A DNA stretch of 64,000 nucleotides from Prorocentrum cordatum (Eukaryota; Sar; Dinophyceae; Prorocentrales; Prorocentraceae), in NCBI GenBank assembly GCA_963575745.1, contig CAUYUJ010004002.1:886663-950662 (forward strand), read 5' to 3'. The notes beneath the pieces were generated by a model that was not told the DNA's origin, made no database searches, and was given only the letters and a program-made list of their open reading frames with translations. The position numbers were made by a program, and so were the translations under genes. Numbering within the stretch: position 1 is the stretch's first letter; each line of letters opens with the position of its first letter. Below are positions 31,827 to 43,984 of this stretch, piece by piece.

Positions 31827-34599
31827 CTGGGATGGTGAGTATCCGCCGGCCCCCTCTGTGAATGCCAAGCCAAGAATGTGCCTGCTGGACTGTTACATTG
31901 CTGAGCTGATGCTTCTTGCCATCTTGCGGGCTCTTGTGACTAGTCTGATGCCCCCGCCATTCGCTTTCTCACCTAGTCACTGACCCCAGCTTCCTCCGTC
32001 CACAGTGCCATACCCAGACTCACTCACGCGCGCACTAACACGTAGACGCACGCAGACTCAGACCCACCCATGCTAAATACCCACACGCCCAGACCAATTC
32101 ACGCTCAGACTCTCTCACCCTCAGACTATCTCACCCTCAGACTCGCTGACTCAGACCTCCAAAACTGAACCTCACTCAAGATCTGCCGCGCACATACCCT
32201 GACCACTCATACTCAGACTCGCTCATGCTAATACTCACTCACTCTGAGACTCCTCGTGCTCATACTCACTCGTACTCAAACTCATCATGCTGAGACGAAC
32301 TCACCCTCTATCCCAACAGCTCTCTTGGAGCGGGCGGTGCAACGAGTGTGCTGTTCCCTCTTCGTAAGCCCATTCTGCCCGTGTCCAGGGGGGTGGGCTG
32401 GTCACTGGTCCATGTTCGCACAAACTCTGTCCCCCACCTGGCGGGGGGCAGACCTGGAACCATGACAACACCCCCCATCCATCCCTGTCAAACTTGTCGT
32501 GGCGAATGGCCCAATCATGTGCAGCTGCGAGTGCCGCGAGGCAAGCGAGAAGAAAGATGCGGATCAACCAACGGACGGACTGGGGCGAATTTCCTGGCGA
32601 AGGCGGCGCAATGCGGACGCTGCCGATCGGGCCGGGGGGCCCAAATCGCCCCGGGACCCTGCCAGAGAGCCCCGAGCAGGGGGACACGGTACGGCCCGGA
32701 GAGGGCCGTAAGAATATCTCACCAAAGGCCACCCAAAAAACCTAAGATAGCCACAAGAACTCTCCAAGCAGCAGAAGATCCGCGCAAGCCTCGTCCTCCT
32801 CCTCCCTTCGATGAATCTTCTCCTCTACTTCCTCCTCGGTGTAGGGCTCTTCCTTCTCCTTCCTGCTCCTCCTGGTCATTCTCTTCCTCATGCATCTTCT
32901 CGTTCTCCTCCTCCTCATCTCCCTCCCCTCCTTAAACCTCCTCCTCATCCCCCTCCCCTCCGTAAGCCTCATCCCCAAGACAACTCTCAGGGGCATCGTT
33001 TCTGGATGCGCTGGTGGGGATACGCGAGGCGTCAACGACTCTCTCTCTCACGATGTAGCAGCGGATGGCACCCTGGGCCTCCCGGAGGGGAGCCGCCAGC
33101 GGGCATGTCACGGCCCCCTCTGCACCGAGATTGCCTGGATACCTCAGAGGGTAGGACGGCAGCTCTGGCGGGGTGGGCACGTTCTGGTTTCAGAGCTCCG
33201 TGGCCATCGCGACGTGGCACGGGGTGGCGCTGGAGCCTCCCGAGGGGCACCCGCCAAGGGGTGCTTCACGAGCCCGTCCGCGCCGAGCTTGTCGGGACCC
33301 CTCGAAGCCAGGACGACCGCTTTGGCGGGATAGATTTAAGTCGGGCATGTCCTCCTGCCCGCGGATTTTGAAGGAGAACAAGCAATAGCCCAAAGACAAC
33401 TGTTTTTCCAACGCACGCAGATGACGTTTATGAATGTTCGCTCCGAATACAGTGTTCGCTCCGAATACAGAAACATAGCCAAAAGAAAACATATTCAAAC
33501 AAAAACTTTAAACATCGTCCCCGGAATATTCCTTGACTCTTTTTGAATATTCCTCCTGTAGAGGGACGTGCCCACCTTTAAGAATAGAGGCGTCTTTATG
33601 CAGAGCCCCGTGATCATCGCGATGAGACGAGCATGCCGCTTGGTCCTCCCGAGGGAGGCCCGCCGTGGGTATGTGTCGCGGGGCCCCGTCCGCTCCCCGA
33701 TCGCCGGGACCTCTCTCGTAGCACTGCCGTGGCGTGGGGGCGGTGGACGCGCCTCTTTCCGTCGCCCCATGCCATCGCGATGCAGCAGGTATGGCACCGG
33801 GGCCTCCCAGAGGGGGACGGGGGCACCGGCCAAAGGGTGCATCGTGGGCCCGTCCACGCCCGGACTGTCGACCGGACACGGTCACACCCGGACGCTCAGG
33901 AGCTGAGGCGCTGCCAGAGCACAGACGCGCAGACAGGGACCCCCGAGGCGAATGCGTGTTCTCGTCCTGTCTCGTGCCTCTTGGCTCCTCTGTATCTGCT
34001 TCTTCTTCTTTTTCTTCTTCTTCTTCTTCTGTCGACCACATAGGGGGGAGTGGGGGTGGGAGGGCAAAGCGCCCACGAAACCACCCGGCCAGGGAGGCCG
34101 CTGGACGGCCAAGCGGCCCCAAGAGGCTTCCAGGATTCCGGGAGGCCCCAGGTGCCTACGACGGCTCAATGGGGGCCCCAGTGACCCACAAAGAGGGACC
34201 CAACAAGCTGCGAGAGGGAAGAGAAAATGCGGACCAATCTGGACTTTCTCTCTGTCAGTTGCTTTCTTTCCGCCCAAGGGGCCCCAATGTGCCCCCACTA
34301 CGGCCCCCTAATGGGCCCCAAGCCTAACTCTAGATCCAATGTCGCTCAAGGTGGCCTTCAGAGGCCCCAGGACAACACCAACATCGCCAGGGATGCCCTA
34401 GGAGTTCCCCGAATGGCCACCGCCCATATTTAGGTTCAGTCACACAATCTCTAAGGCGACAGACACACTGAGGCCACATGATTCACTCACGAGACGCTCC
34501 CAGACGGCCCAAACCAGCCCCAAGGCATCCCAACGGTGACCCCAACATACTATCAGAATGGCTCCGCCTTGGGGCTGGCGGAAGAAGGCTAAGCCCATC
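31827..34599 (-). other. Receptor intron 4
   Basis: Holds CTCAGACTCACTCATACT-like repeats (31985-32305), C/T-rich runs (32795-32980), diverged 150-bp repeats with GAGGGGAGCCGCC cores (33050-33325 and 33605-33895), an inverted-repeat element between them (33335-33583), a TTC run (34000-34030) and CCAAGA-type motifs (34080-34420). No other exon recognised. Confidence 0.55.
33335..33583. mobile_element. Inverted-terminal-repeat element, copy 3, 249 bp, inside receptor intron 4
   Basis: Left end TTTAAGTCGGGCATGTCC, right end (inverted) TCTTAAAGGTGGGCACGTCC. ATAGA flanks both sides (33330-33334 and 33584-33588). Same family as 25.07 and 28.22 kb. The interior holds a short direct duplication of GTTCGCTCCGAATACAG (33437-33472). 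Confidence 0.8.
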
Positions 34600-34977
34600 A
34601 TATATTCAGGTAGTCGAAGAACCTTTCAAGGACGGTCGGCGCAACGATGTCTAAACGGCTGAGAGTCTGGAGAATCTGGATAAAGTCGATCAACGACTCA
34701 ACAGTCCCAGACGTCGCCGACTTGGGCCTGTTGACGTGGATGTAAAGTCCGGTGTTGAATGCAAGCTGGGCCGCAGCACTCGCCAGCCACTTGGCCATTA
34801 CAAGTGTAGCATCAACGTCTTTGCACGGATTGCATCTCCCATCGCTTAGGTACAAGTCCGGCAAGCAAACTGCACACCGTGGAGATACCGAATCGAAGCC
34901 TGCAGTGCACATGGAATGCAATACTTGGCGGTCCCCCGCACAGCGCAGCGTCTCAACGCACTTATCCGCCACCGTGC
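34600..34977 (-). CDS. Receptor exon 4: cysteine-rich stalk and first membrane segment
   Basis: 378 nt. After the acceptor TATTGTGCAG (ending 34978) the frame reads TVADKCVETLRCAGDRQVLH, MCTAGFDSVSPRCAVCLPDL and DGRCNPCKD, a continued cysteine-rich stalk. It is followed by a likely membrane helix (KWLASAAAQLAFNTGLYIHV) and FIQILQTLSRLDIVAP..LERFFDYLNI, a pattern typical of the first transmembrane part of this receptor class. The frame then stops at once (TGA 34600-34598). I infer a GA donor inside that TGA (34599-34598), which joins in phase to exon 5; the donor is the weakest of the four. Confidence 0.7.
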
Positions 34978-37900
34978 CTGCACAATATGAGGTGTTAATG
35001 TGATGTTCACTGCCTTGGCCGACCCCTCTCGGCGCACGAATGGCGCCCTTCTCAACATCACAACAACTCCAGTACGGCAAGAGAGCGCCTCAAGAAGGCT
35101 GCAAGGGTATCTGAAGACCAGCCGAAGATCGGCCCACGACCCTCCAGAGGCTTCAGGCTCTCCCCAATCTGCCATCAAGAGACGCCCAGCGCAACCTCTC
35201 CAGCGGGGAGGCCCAACACAACGAACATCCTGCGCAACGTTCGCCATCCACGCCAAATTCCGCATCGAAGAGGGGGAGGAGGAGGAGGAGGAGGAGGAGG
35301 AGGAGGAGGAGGAGGAGGAGGAGGAGGAGGAGGAGGAGGAGGAGGAGGAGGAGGAGGAGGAGGAGGAGGAAGAGGAGGAGGAGGAGGAGGAGCAGCAGGC
35401 GGGCGAAGGGGGGCCACGCAAGAGGCCGCCCCCCCCTCAGACAGCCACGGTCAGGGGCCGCGACAGCGGACGGGGGGAACCTTGTGGCGCGTGCTGGCCC
35501 CCCTGCCGCGCCGGCATGCCGTGGCCCTTCCCTGCGCGCTGCCTTCGCCTTCGCCCTCGCTCTCGCCCGCGCAAGCACAGCAGACCTCGGAACGAAAACG
35601 CGGCGAACACGCACGCCACAGTCAGCTGCCAACGCCTCCCCCCTCCCAACAAAATGTTCCAGGCTGGCGGTGGGTCTGACGAGCTGCGCCTCGACCGCGG
35701 TGTCCCCCGCGCGTGCCGACTCTCCGAGCTTCGGGGGCGGAGCGGGGGAGCGGTCAGGCATTTGTTCCCCGCTGCCGGGTGCCGAGGTCCCGGGCGGGGG
35801 GGCCCCACCGTTCTCTCCCGCACGCCCGGCATCAAGGGGGGGGCCCAGGGTCGCACCAACAGCAGACAGGCACGGGTCCCCAGGGGGAAACTCCCCCCTC
35901 TTTCTTCCCGTGTTCTCTAAGCTCCCGTCTGCACCACCCCCCCACGTCCCAGAGGCTCCATTCCCCCACTCTCTTTCTGGGAGTCGGCGCTGCGTTGTGT
36001 GTCTGTGTGTTTCTTTCCCTCCTGGCCAAGATCCGACACAGCCGAGAATATGGTCAAGGAAATCATGACTCAAGAAATCTGGGCCAGCTTCCCGGAAGTA
36101 TCTTAAGACAGGCCTGAACCATCTGCTTCCGTCAACGCTGGAGGGGGTCACATGCGCAGGAAGCTGGGCCAGCTCTCTGGCAAGCTGGCGAAGACACGCT
36201 GGCACAGCTTTCTGGGAGGTCTCTGAATCGATGTTTGACGGTCGCCGACATCCGATACTCGGGCAAACTTCGCCCCGAGATCCGCAAACGGTCCAAGGCA
36301 GATCCTAAGATTACCCGCCGACGTCGCCGATGCATCGCCGATGTATCGCTGATGCATCCTTGATGCATCGGTGATGCATCGTCGATGCGGCGCGATCCTT
36401 CGACCCCATCTCCTCGCACCGCAGCTAGGTTGCCTCTAGATACCCGGCGTGGAAGGGACCCGCAAGGGTGGGTGGGGTTAGCAAGTGGTCGCAGCTCCCG
36501 GCTGGCGGTCCCCCGAGGGCACAGGGCTTGCAGTGGGCTCCCAGACGGCGGAGTGCCTCAAGACGACCCCAAGCTCGGCTCCCGAGATTCTGCCACCGAA
36601 CCCCAAAGGGCCCCCAAAACGCCTCCAAATAACCCGCCAACGATGAGCCTCCGAAGTGCTTCAAGGCAGAAAAGGGAGGAAGAGGAAGGAACAGGAGGAG
36701 GAACGAAGAGGGGAGGAGAAGAAGGAGGAGGAGGAGGAAGAGGAGGAGGAGCAGGAGGAGGGAAGAGGGACTGCCAAGTATGCTATAGGCTTCAGGGCGC
36801 CTAAGCCCATTTGTAAGGATGAAGCGACCCACAGAGTTCGGTGATCCACGACCGCTTGGAAGTCTCATCCTTAGAGTCCTGAGTTTGTGTGGTGCAATAG
36901 GTACTCGCATGGGAACAGGCCGGGGTCGCATGCGAATGCGCCCCCACAATGCGGAACGTGCGTGCTCCACGCTCTGATTGATGAGCCCTCTGGTGTGGTC
37001 AGCACGCCGAACTGTCTGGTGTACAATTACGTGCCCGCACGCGTTCCTCAAATGACCTTGTGAGTACGGTGTCCAAAGCCCCCTCCTCCTACTTCCTCTC
37101 ATCCCCATCCAGAGAGAGAGGGAGAAAGAGAAAGAGAGGACAAAAGCGTCGGCGCTGGTGGTGCAACGGGAATTCGGGCTCGGCTCGCATGGGCCGGCTG
37201 TACGTGCCCGCCCGTGGACCCCTGGATGGGCAGGGCGCGGCGACCCTTCCTTTTGGCCCGCCACCTCTTCCAGAGGCCTCCGAAAGCCGAAAGGTAAGGA
37301 CCCGACCCCTTGAAAGGTAAACCAATGATGCACGGGTGCCTGACAAAGACCAGCGAAGAGAACGAAGAGCAGAAGACGAACCGATCATTACCCTGAGGTT
37401 GCCGTGGTGGTGTGTGGCGCCTTGAGGACACACGCAACCAATCACCGACAAGGGCGCCTACATAGGCTACAGTGTGCACAGTGGTGTCCACCGTTTGGGG
37501 GGGGGTCCTTCGGGCCAGAGGACCAGCCCGAACACCCCCCTGGCTTGTGGCGCCTTGTTGGTGCACCCAGAACAGAAAATGACTGCTCGTGGTGGGAGCT
37601 CTGGTGCAGGGGGGAGGTTCTTCGGGCCAAGGAAATAGCCCGAACAAACCACCTGACTGGCGGTTCCTTGACGACGCTCTTAAGCATCCAACGGCGGGGC
37701 CGTCAGGAGACAAAGCGCCCCTGGTGGTGTGTGGAGCCTTGATGGCGCAACCCGCAGCCAACGGGGGCGCCTGCGCAGGCTACAGTGCACATGGTGTTGG
37801 ATTCCGTTTTGGGGGGTCCTTGGGGCTAAGGGAACAGCCCGAAACACCCCCCCTGGTCTGTGGCGCCTTGTGGGCGCACCCATAACACAGAACGTCCGCC

Positions 37901-38179
37901 CGTGGTAGTGGCTGCATTGAGGGGGGGGCTGAAGGCTAAAGGAACAGCCCGAACAACCCCCGTGACCTTGATCATCCGACAGTGGGGCCGTCGTGAGCCA
38001 CGGTTGCTGAGGTGGAAGGACCGAGGAGGAGGATGAGGGGAAGGACACCGAAGCTGCGGACACGGTGGGGGGTTCCAAGACCAGCGCCAATTCAGACATG
38101 GCCCTGAGCTGAAGCGGGTCTGGAACTCAACCTCATTTCTTCTGTGCTGCTGCGCTGCCACGGTGGCGGGTTCTGCCGC
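34978..38179 (-). other. Receptor intron 3
   Basis: Holds a 120-bp GGA run (35273-35393, TCC on the gene's sense strand), a GAG-rich run (36665-36765), a run of GATGCATC..GATGCATC (36325-36390) and a repeat of about 315 bp in two diverged copies (from 37404 and 37719; shared GGTGGTGTGTGG.GCCTTGA and AACAGCCCGAA.ACCCCC). No further exon recognised. Confidence 0.55.
35271..35395. repeat. (GGA)n microsatellite in intron 3
   Basis: Nearly perfect GAG/GGA run of about 120 bp. It produces the poly-Glu and poly-Pro/Ser frames in this part. Confidence 0.95.
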
Positions 38180-38854
38180 AAGCAACTGGATAAACTGAAA
38201 ACGGGTCACTTGAAAGAGTCATGTAACCCTCTTTGACTCTGACTGTCGTATCGACGCCAACATGTCTCTGGAGATGACCACCAGGGCAATCGAAATGGTC
38301 TCCGCACTGACGGCATTCAGAAGATGTTGCGAACATCTTTCCCGGCTGACACGCGCACCCATCGATAGTTAATTCGAACCCTTGATCGCATCCTGTGACG
38401 ATACCTGCGCTGGGAGGAAACGCTGACTCATCAATCACACGTCCGCTCCGTGGAAATATGTTTACAGTTGCCCAGTGCAGCCCAGAATGTTGAAATGCGT
38501 CTTCCTCTATCAATGTGACTGAAGCTGGAATGGTCAAGTTCCTCAGCGATGAACAATACCCGAAAGCGGACTTGCCGATTGTAATCGTGTGGTTACTCAC
38601 CAGTCCAAATTCGACGCCCCATTCAACACTTTGCAAAGACTCACACTTGTAAAATGAACTGTGACCGATGGCAACAACACCCTCAGGAATAAACACGTGT
38701 AACAACGCAGTGCAATCAGCAAACACATACTCCTCCAGGGTTGTAAGTCTGTTCAAACTTGGTGTCGATGGCAGAGATGAGCAGCCAGCAAAAGCATGCT
38801 TCCCAACAAAACTCAAATCATCCCCTACGTCAATCCGCCACTGTGCCAGAGACA
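38180..38854 (-). CDS. Receptor exon 3: last leucine-rich repeats and start of cysteine-rich stalk
   Basis: 675 nt. The acceptor is a textbook CTTCTCTCAG ending at 38855. Repeats include FVGKHAFAGCSSL, YVFADCTAL, HSSFYKCESL and KSAFGYCSSL, followed by a diverged last one (EEDAFQHSGL). From about two thirds on, it becomes cysteine-rich: CACQPGKMFATSSECRQCGD then FDCPGGH, resembling the GCC2/GCC3-type stalk that joins repeats to membrane domains. The exon continues with VKEGYMTLSSDPFSVYPVA. I place a GC donor at 38179-38178, so that TGC is completed by exon 4 to keep the cysteine spacing; an alternative is GT after CCA at 38186. Confidence 0.75.
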
Positions 38855-39370
38855 CTGAGAGAAGTGTCTTCGGGTCACCAAGAGTCCTCAGTATGGCGTG
38901 TTGTGAAACTTGTTCAGGGCCCACCCCGCTACTCGTTGAATTCGCAAGCGCTTTTTGGCGCTCTCATGCTGCGCTCTCGGGGATCCCCACGTGACTTCCC
39001 CAGTGCCTTGTGGGCGTGGTTGGCCCTACGTGTCCTAAGATGGCTCCACAGAACCTTTCTCTGGCTCTTTTGGACCGTCTAAGAATCCCTGGGGCCAGCC
39101 CATAAAGCCCAAGTCGTCAAAGTCTCGTGGCTTTTGCGTGACATCCGCTCCGCACGGCTGTTTCAACCTGTAGAGCATCCAAGACTGCCCAGTCCAAGAC
39201 TGCCAAAGAGGCCCTCAAGATCGGCTTCCAAAAGGGGAGCGTGAACTGTCATTTGGGGCCCTCCACCCAAAAATACACACCGACCGCCAGCTGGACCACA
39301 AGAGGCCTCGAGAGGCCCAAAGTAGGCATCCAAAAGGCCCCGAAGAGGCATCCAAATGGCCCAGAGAGGC

Positions 39371-40583
39371 CTCTTTCTTGTCCACGACGTGGAGCCCGCC
39401 ACTGCAGGACCCACGCGCGGCGACGAGGCCTACACCAGCGCCTTCGACTGCAATGGCTCCCAGACTAACGAATACGACCAGAGCTACACATCCAGATAGG
39501 CCTTGCGACGGCTTGAGTATGCTGCCCGACGAGGCCAGCCAACACGCATAAACGACATCCAGATCATCACGAAGAACTCCCATGCCAGCACAACGGTTGG
39601 AACGCCAACACAACAATTGGAACTCCCACGGGGGCTATCAACGCTGGCACAATGGTGGGAATCGGAACGGCCAGGCTTACGATCAGCGGGAGAAGGGACA
39701 TACACATACCCATGAGCGGGACCAGAAAACGCGCGAATGGCAACATAAACAAAATTACCACGGAGACACGGCCAGACCTTCAAGAAGCTGCACCCCCGTA
39801 GCGAGATCGAGCTGCCCAACAACGACTCGAGCGAGACTGGCACCTACCATCGGAAGGAGGCGTCCGAGTCCCGCCCAGGCGCCAGCATCAACACCGTCAG
39901 GCGGGACATTCAGAACGGCCTAAACCCCATCGAGGCTGAAGTCGCTGTCCCAGGCACTTGGAGGCGGCCTGGGAGTCTGCACTGGCTGGGAGTCAAGGAG
40001 AGCGGCCAGAAGGGGAGGATGAAACCAAAGCCGGAAGGAAACGAAAGGAGGAAACGCGGTGACGGTTTACGCGACGAAGGTGGAGAAGCAGAGGGCTGTC
40101 TTTGGAAACACAATGCTACTTGTGAATTTGGCAATGCTTCGATTTTGGACGAGCTTAGCCAGCGCCCCCTCCCCGAGCTCCGCATGGATCTTTACTGACC
40201 TTGCGCTTGCGGAGTCAACAAGGGCATTCCTGGAGTCGGTTCCAGAGTCCAGCGAGTGAGACGCAGCGCACACACTCGTTTTTCCTGGTGGCTCATGTTT
40301 CAATGGGTGCCCGGATGAAGCTGCATGGGGACTGTGTGAGATTGACATGGCTGAACCAGGAGACTTCTGCGCCGAGGGTGTGATGGGCGCCAAGCTCTGC
40401 GACTTCGCACCGCGGGAGGTGCTCCGAGGCGCCACACCCGACTCAGGCTCCGAGGTGGCGGGCACGTGGAGCCTTCGGGTCGCTGTCGCCACGCCGCCGG
40501 AGATACCGACGGAGATCATTGCTGGCAACCCCACGGCAATCAACATCAGCAGGGGCGTGTTCGGCACGATCAAACAGGGCTGA
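39371..40583 (+). other. Coding-like open frames inside intron 2, unassigned
   Basis: Three plus-strand frames have a balanced, coding-like composition: 39371-39499 (LFLVHDVEPATAGPTRGDEA), 39749-40198 (KKLHPRSEIELPNNDSSETG, later NTVRRDIQNGLNPIEAEVAV) and 40260-40583 (CFNGCPDEAAWGLCEIDMAE, then FCAEGVMGAKLCDFAPREVL). The opposite strand at the same places reads hydrophobic segments such as LLPLIVSLAVPIPTIVPALI. No family recognised. It could be exons of a gene nested in the intron on the opposite strand, or chance. Confidence 0.25.
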
Positions 40584-40998
40584 ACCTACACGCTTCTTTT
40601 TCGTTTTCGTTTTGTTTTCGTTTTCCCTCGTTTTGTCTTCAATCCACCGCTACCGCAAAATGAAGTCGAAACGAAAACGGCCCACGAAATCGCCAAAACA
40701 CCGTTTGGGTGCAGTCCTGCGATCAAATACTACGAAGTGGCGCGGATCATACAGGGTATGAGGAGAGGAGAACGATCGAAAAACATCTCAGGCTCGAGAT
40801 CTCTCATGCATGCTCGCATGATGGGGCATCCGTGGGACGGCCTCGCTGGCTCTGCGGCGAAGTTCTTCAGCAGCCGATCCTTGGAACATTGGGCGGAGGA
40901 TGGTGCCAGACGACACGATGCCAGCCGCCGCTGCTTGGTTGAGTTGCAAATATCCAAGTAGAACCAGTCATCTGTTGTGACCAGCACACGGGCCACCT

Positions 40999-41640
40999 GA
41001 GAACTTCAAGGTCGCTAACTACGGCATCACTATTATGATGTACAATGTGATTCCCCTCAAAAGTAATATTGCGCACAGCGATACGGAGCAGACTCAACAC
41101 CTCAGTCTCCAACTCATGGACGACGGGGTACACGAAACACGCGCTTTGGAGAAACGTGAACAACTTCATAGTGCCATCACATGGTGCTAGCGATGGGTAA
41201 GATTGTTTACGCCTCTGCTCAACACGGCGATTCCCTACGGCACCAGCAAGACCACGCCCCACGTCTTTGAGAAGAGACACTGCTATGTGATCAAGCTACA
41301 CCGAGCTTACTTGCGGTGAGGAGTCCGAGCGCATGGCTTCGAGCATGCCGTCTTTGCTGGACACGCTCACCACGCAGGCCGCCAATTTGAAACACATTGG
41401 TTTGACTGCTGGCATGATACAACACATTCGAGGACGAAGTACAAGCCCAGCATACCCCTGTCGCGTGCAAACCCACTGCACCCTGATGTTCCACCATGTC
41501 CGTTGTTCACCAGATAGTGCCGTGGATGGTGAGGAGTAGAGCAAGAGCTGACCATCATAGGCCAGCTCCACTACTAAGTTTGAAGGGGGGCTGGGAGGCC
41601 CAGCCAGCAGCTTCGCCTTAGGCGAAGCCAAGCTCCAGCT
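40999..41640. other. Second coding-like patch inside intron 2
   Basis: A plus frame (40999-41190) reads ENFKVANYGITIMMYNVIPL; the minus strand over the same bases reads ETEVLSLLRIAVRNITFEGN and leads to an AG|GTGG donor-like site. Neither is recognised. The rest to 41575 is unique sequence. Confidence 0.2.
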
Positions 41641-41840
41641 CTGTTGTACCGTAGAAGCGATAGACCCAGTAGGAGAGGATGTGCCATCTTACGCAATCGG
41701 AAGATCCTTTTGGTCTCGATAGCGACTGTGTGCCTCGCAGTGAGGCACAGTCATATTTGGGCGGCCGGCCGCTTGAGCCGACGCGGCCGCGGGCGCACGC
41801 TCGCTTCCACTCCTTACGTCCCTCAGCTCGCTTTAGAGTC
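41576..41840 (+). repeat. Dispersed element AAGTTTGAAGG..AGAGTC, copy 2
   Basis: Matches 7190-7416 from AAGTTTGAAGGGGG to CTCGCTTTAGAGTC, including the hairpin GCTTCGCCTTAGGCGAAGC. It is about 38 bp longer because of extra sequence at about 41650-41700. Confidence 0.75.
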
Positions 41841-42234
41841 CTCTGGCCCTCGCGAAGGGTGCCCTGGAGGCCGTCTGGGCCACCCTGAAGATCCTGGGGG
41901 CACCTTGGGCCAGTGGTACTTCTAGCAACACCCGACCAAGACAGCCCCGGAGGCACCCCAACAGATACCAACCAAAGGGGCCCAAAGGCGGCCCAACGTG
42001 CCCAAGGACGGCCCCCAGAGGGCCGCGTGACGCCCCCGCAGACCTCCGGGACGGCCCCCAACGTGCCCCAAGAGAGCCCCAAGACGGCCGAGATGGGCCC
42101 CCAAGATTGCCGCCAGAGGTGGCAGCCTCCCCAGGGCCCACCAGAACCACCCCAGGGGGCCCAGGATGCCTCCAAGAGGTCCCAAAGAGGCCCCGGCCCA
42201 CACGAGGCATCCTCAGTGTCCTCGTCTTCCTTCT

Positions 42235-42575
42235 CCTCCCCCTCCTCCTCCTCCTCATCCTCCTCCTCCTCCTCCTCCTCCCCTCCGCTTCCGCCTCCTT
42301 CGCCTCCTTCGCCTCCGCCTCCTTCGCCTCCGCCTCCGCCTCCGCCTCCGCCTCCGCCTCCGCCTCCGCCTCCGCCTCTGCCTCCGCCTCCGCCTCCGCC
42401 TCCTCCTCCTCCTCCGCCTCCTCCTCCTCCTCCGCCACCGCCTCCGCCTCCTCCGCCTTCTCCTCCTCCTCCTCCTCCGCCTCCTCCGCCTCCTCCGCCT
42501 CCTCCTCCTCCGCCTCCTCCTCCTCGTCCTCCTCGTCCTCCTCTTCCTCCTCGTCCTCCTCCTCCTCCTCTCTTT
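42235..42575. repeat. (CCGCCT/CCT)n microsatellite
   Basis: A CCTCCG hexamer run with CCT stretches at both ends, just downstream of receptor exon 2. Confidence 0.95.
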
Positions 42576-42723
42576 TCTTCCCCCACGTGGTCCCCCAAGG
42601 GCTTCCATCACGGCCGATGGAGCACACAGTCCAGCTAGGCCAGCCTCTTGCCCAACGTTTAGCTACATCTGCGTTCCCAAAAGGCAGGGGGCGGCGGTGG
42701 TTCACCGAAGACGCCTTCGACAC

Positions 42724-43984
42724 TCTTGAGTTGTGAACAATCCTCGAAAGCGTGTTCACCGATACTTTGAATGTGAGAAGGGCCCCCTGTACTCAACCTT
42801 CGATCAATGCGGCGCGCTGTCACGTTCTCCAAGGCACTACAACCGGAGAAGGTGAATTCGGCGATTTCGGCAATCCTTGGAGGGAGCTCCATGTGAGCCA
42901 AAGATGTGCAACGCCGAAACGCACTACCGCCTATAGAACTGACGGTATCGCTGAGGAACAGGCTGGTGATCATTGAACAACCCATAAAGGCCCGAGCACC
43001 TATTGATTGAATTCGGTTTGACATCGTGACCGTGGACAAGCTGGAACACTGGGCGAACGCATCATCTCCGATGGAGGTGACGTTGTCGAACATATACACG
43101 AAAGCAACCGAAGTGCAATCTTTAAGAGCTTGATCGGCAATACCTGTCACTGGTAGGTGGAAGGTCACAGAGGTGAGAGTCGAACAGTCGAAGATATCAG
43201 CAATTCTTCTGGGTAGCGGCGATGGGACCGTCGCGGCGGTCACCGAATGGCAGCCGCCGAACACATCTATTCCAAGATAGTCGAGCTTGCTCCCAAGGAC
43301 AACTGATGCCAACGACGAACAATCTTGGAATGCCCCATCCCGGATCGTAAGGACTGAGTCGCCAAGAGAAACCGAGGCTAACAACGAACAATTCCTGAAA
43401 GCATATTCACCTATATAAGCCACACCGTTGCCGATGTTCAGGTGTTCGAGAGACGTGCAGTCTGCCCATGCCGCTGGAGGCACTTCTGTTGCTAAGATGC
43501 TCAGAGCGACCACGTGGTCGCAATTCTCGAACATTACCTTGTGGCCTTCACCTGCAGCTATCGTCACGTTTGTGATGCGTGAACAACCGTCGAAAACATG
43601 TTCGAGACTACTATCAGACCAAGAGAGGACATCAATAATGTTGCAGCAACCCTCAAAGGGAGCCGCGCCCAATGCTAGCAGTGAGGAGCCAATCGTGACA
43701 TGCTGCAAGGCAGTGCACGAAGCAAAGGCACGCACTTGGACTTCGACGACTGAATCGGGGATGTGCACAGCGATAAGCGAGCTGCAATACGAGAACGCTT
43801 CTGGACCGATCGCCACAACCGAATCGGGAATGTCGACCGACCCCAAGCTGTAACACGACTGAAACGCGCTGGAAGAAATCGTGGTGACCGAGCTGGGGAT
43901 GTTCACATGCACCAGTGCTGGGCAGTGAGCAAAAACACCCTCATCGATGACATTGATATGGCAACCAAGCTCCGTCGACACCCG
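42724..43984 (-). CDS. Receptor exon 2: eighteen BspA-type leucine-rich repeats
   Basis: 420 codons plus one base. It consists almost wholly of about 23-residue LRR_5 repeats of the form IPDSVVAIGPEAFSYCSSL, with the cysteine-ending AFxxC signature occurring about eighteen times; some have been altered to PFEGC, MFENC or AWADC. The acceptor AG is set at 43986-43985 and the donor GT at 42723-42722. With these, the repeat register continues from ALRR of exon 1 into RVSTELGCHINVIDEGVFAH and out of QLK into exon 3. After the donor the frame reads into a Pro run and a stop, supporting the exon end. Such repeats form curved extracellular binding surfaces. Confidence 0.85.

Larger units (their letters stand above)
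38855..42723 (-). other. Receptor intron 2
   Basis: The longest intron (3,869 bp). It holds CCAAGA-type motifs (39175-39370 and 41880-42200), the second copy of the AAGTTTGAAGG element (41576-41840), a CCG/CCT microsatellite (42235-42570) and coding-like open frames of unclear strand (39371-41190). Confidence 0.5.

Noticed and set aside
37150-37190. tRNA-like GGTGGTGCAACGGGAATTCG
   Set aside because: No acceptor stem or anticodon arm can be closed around it.
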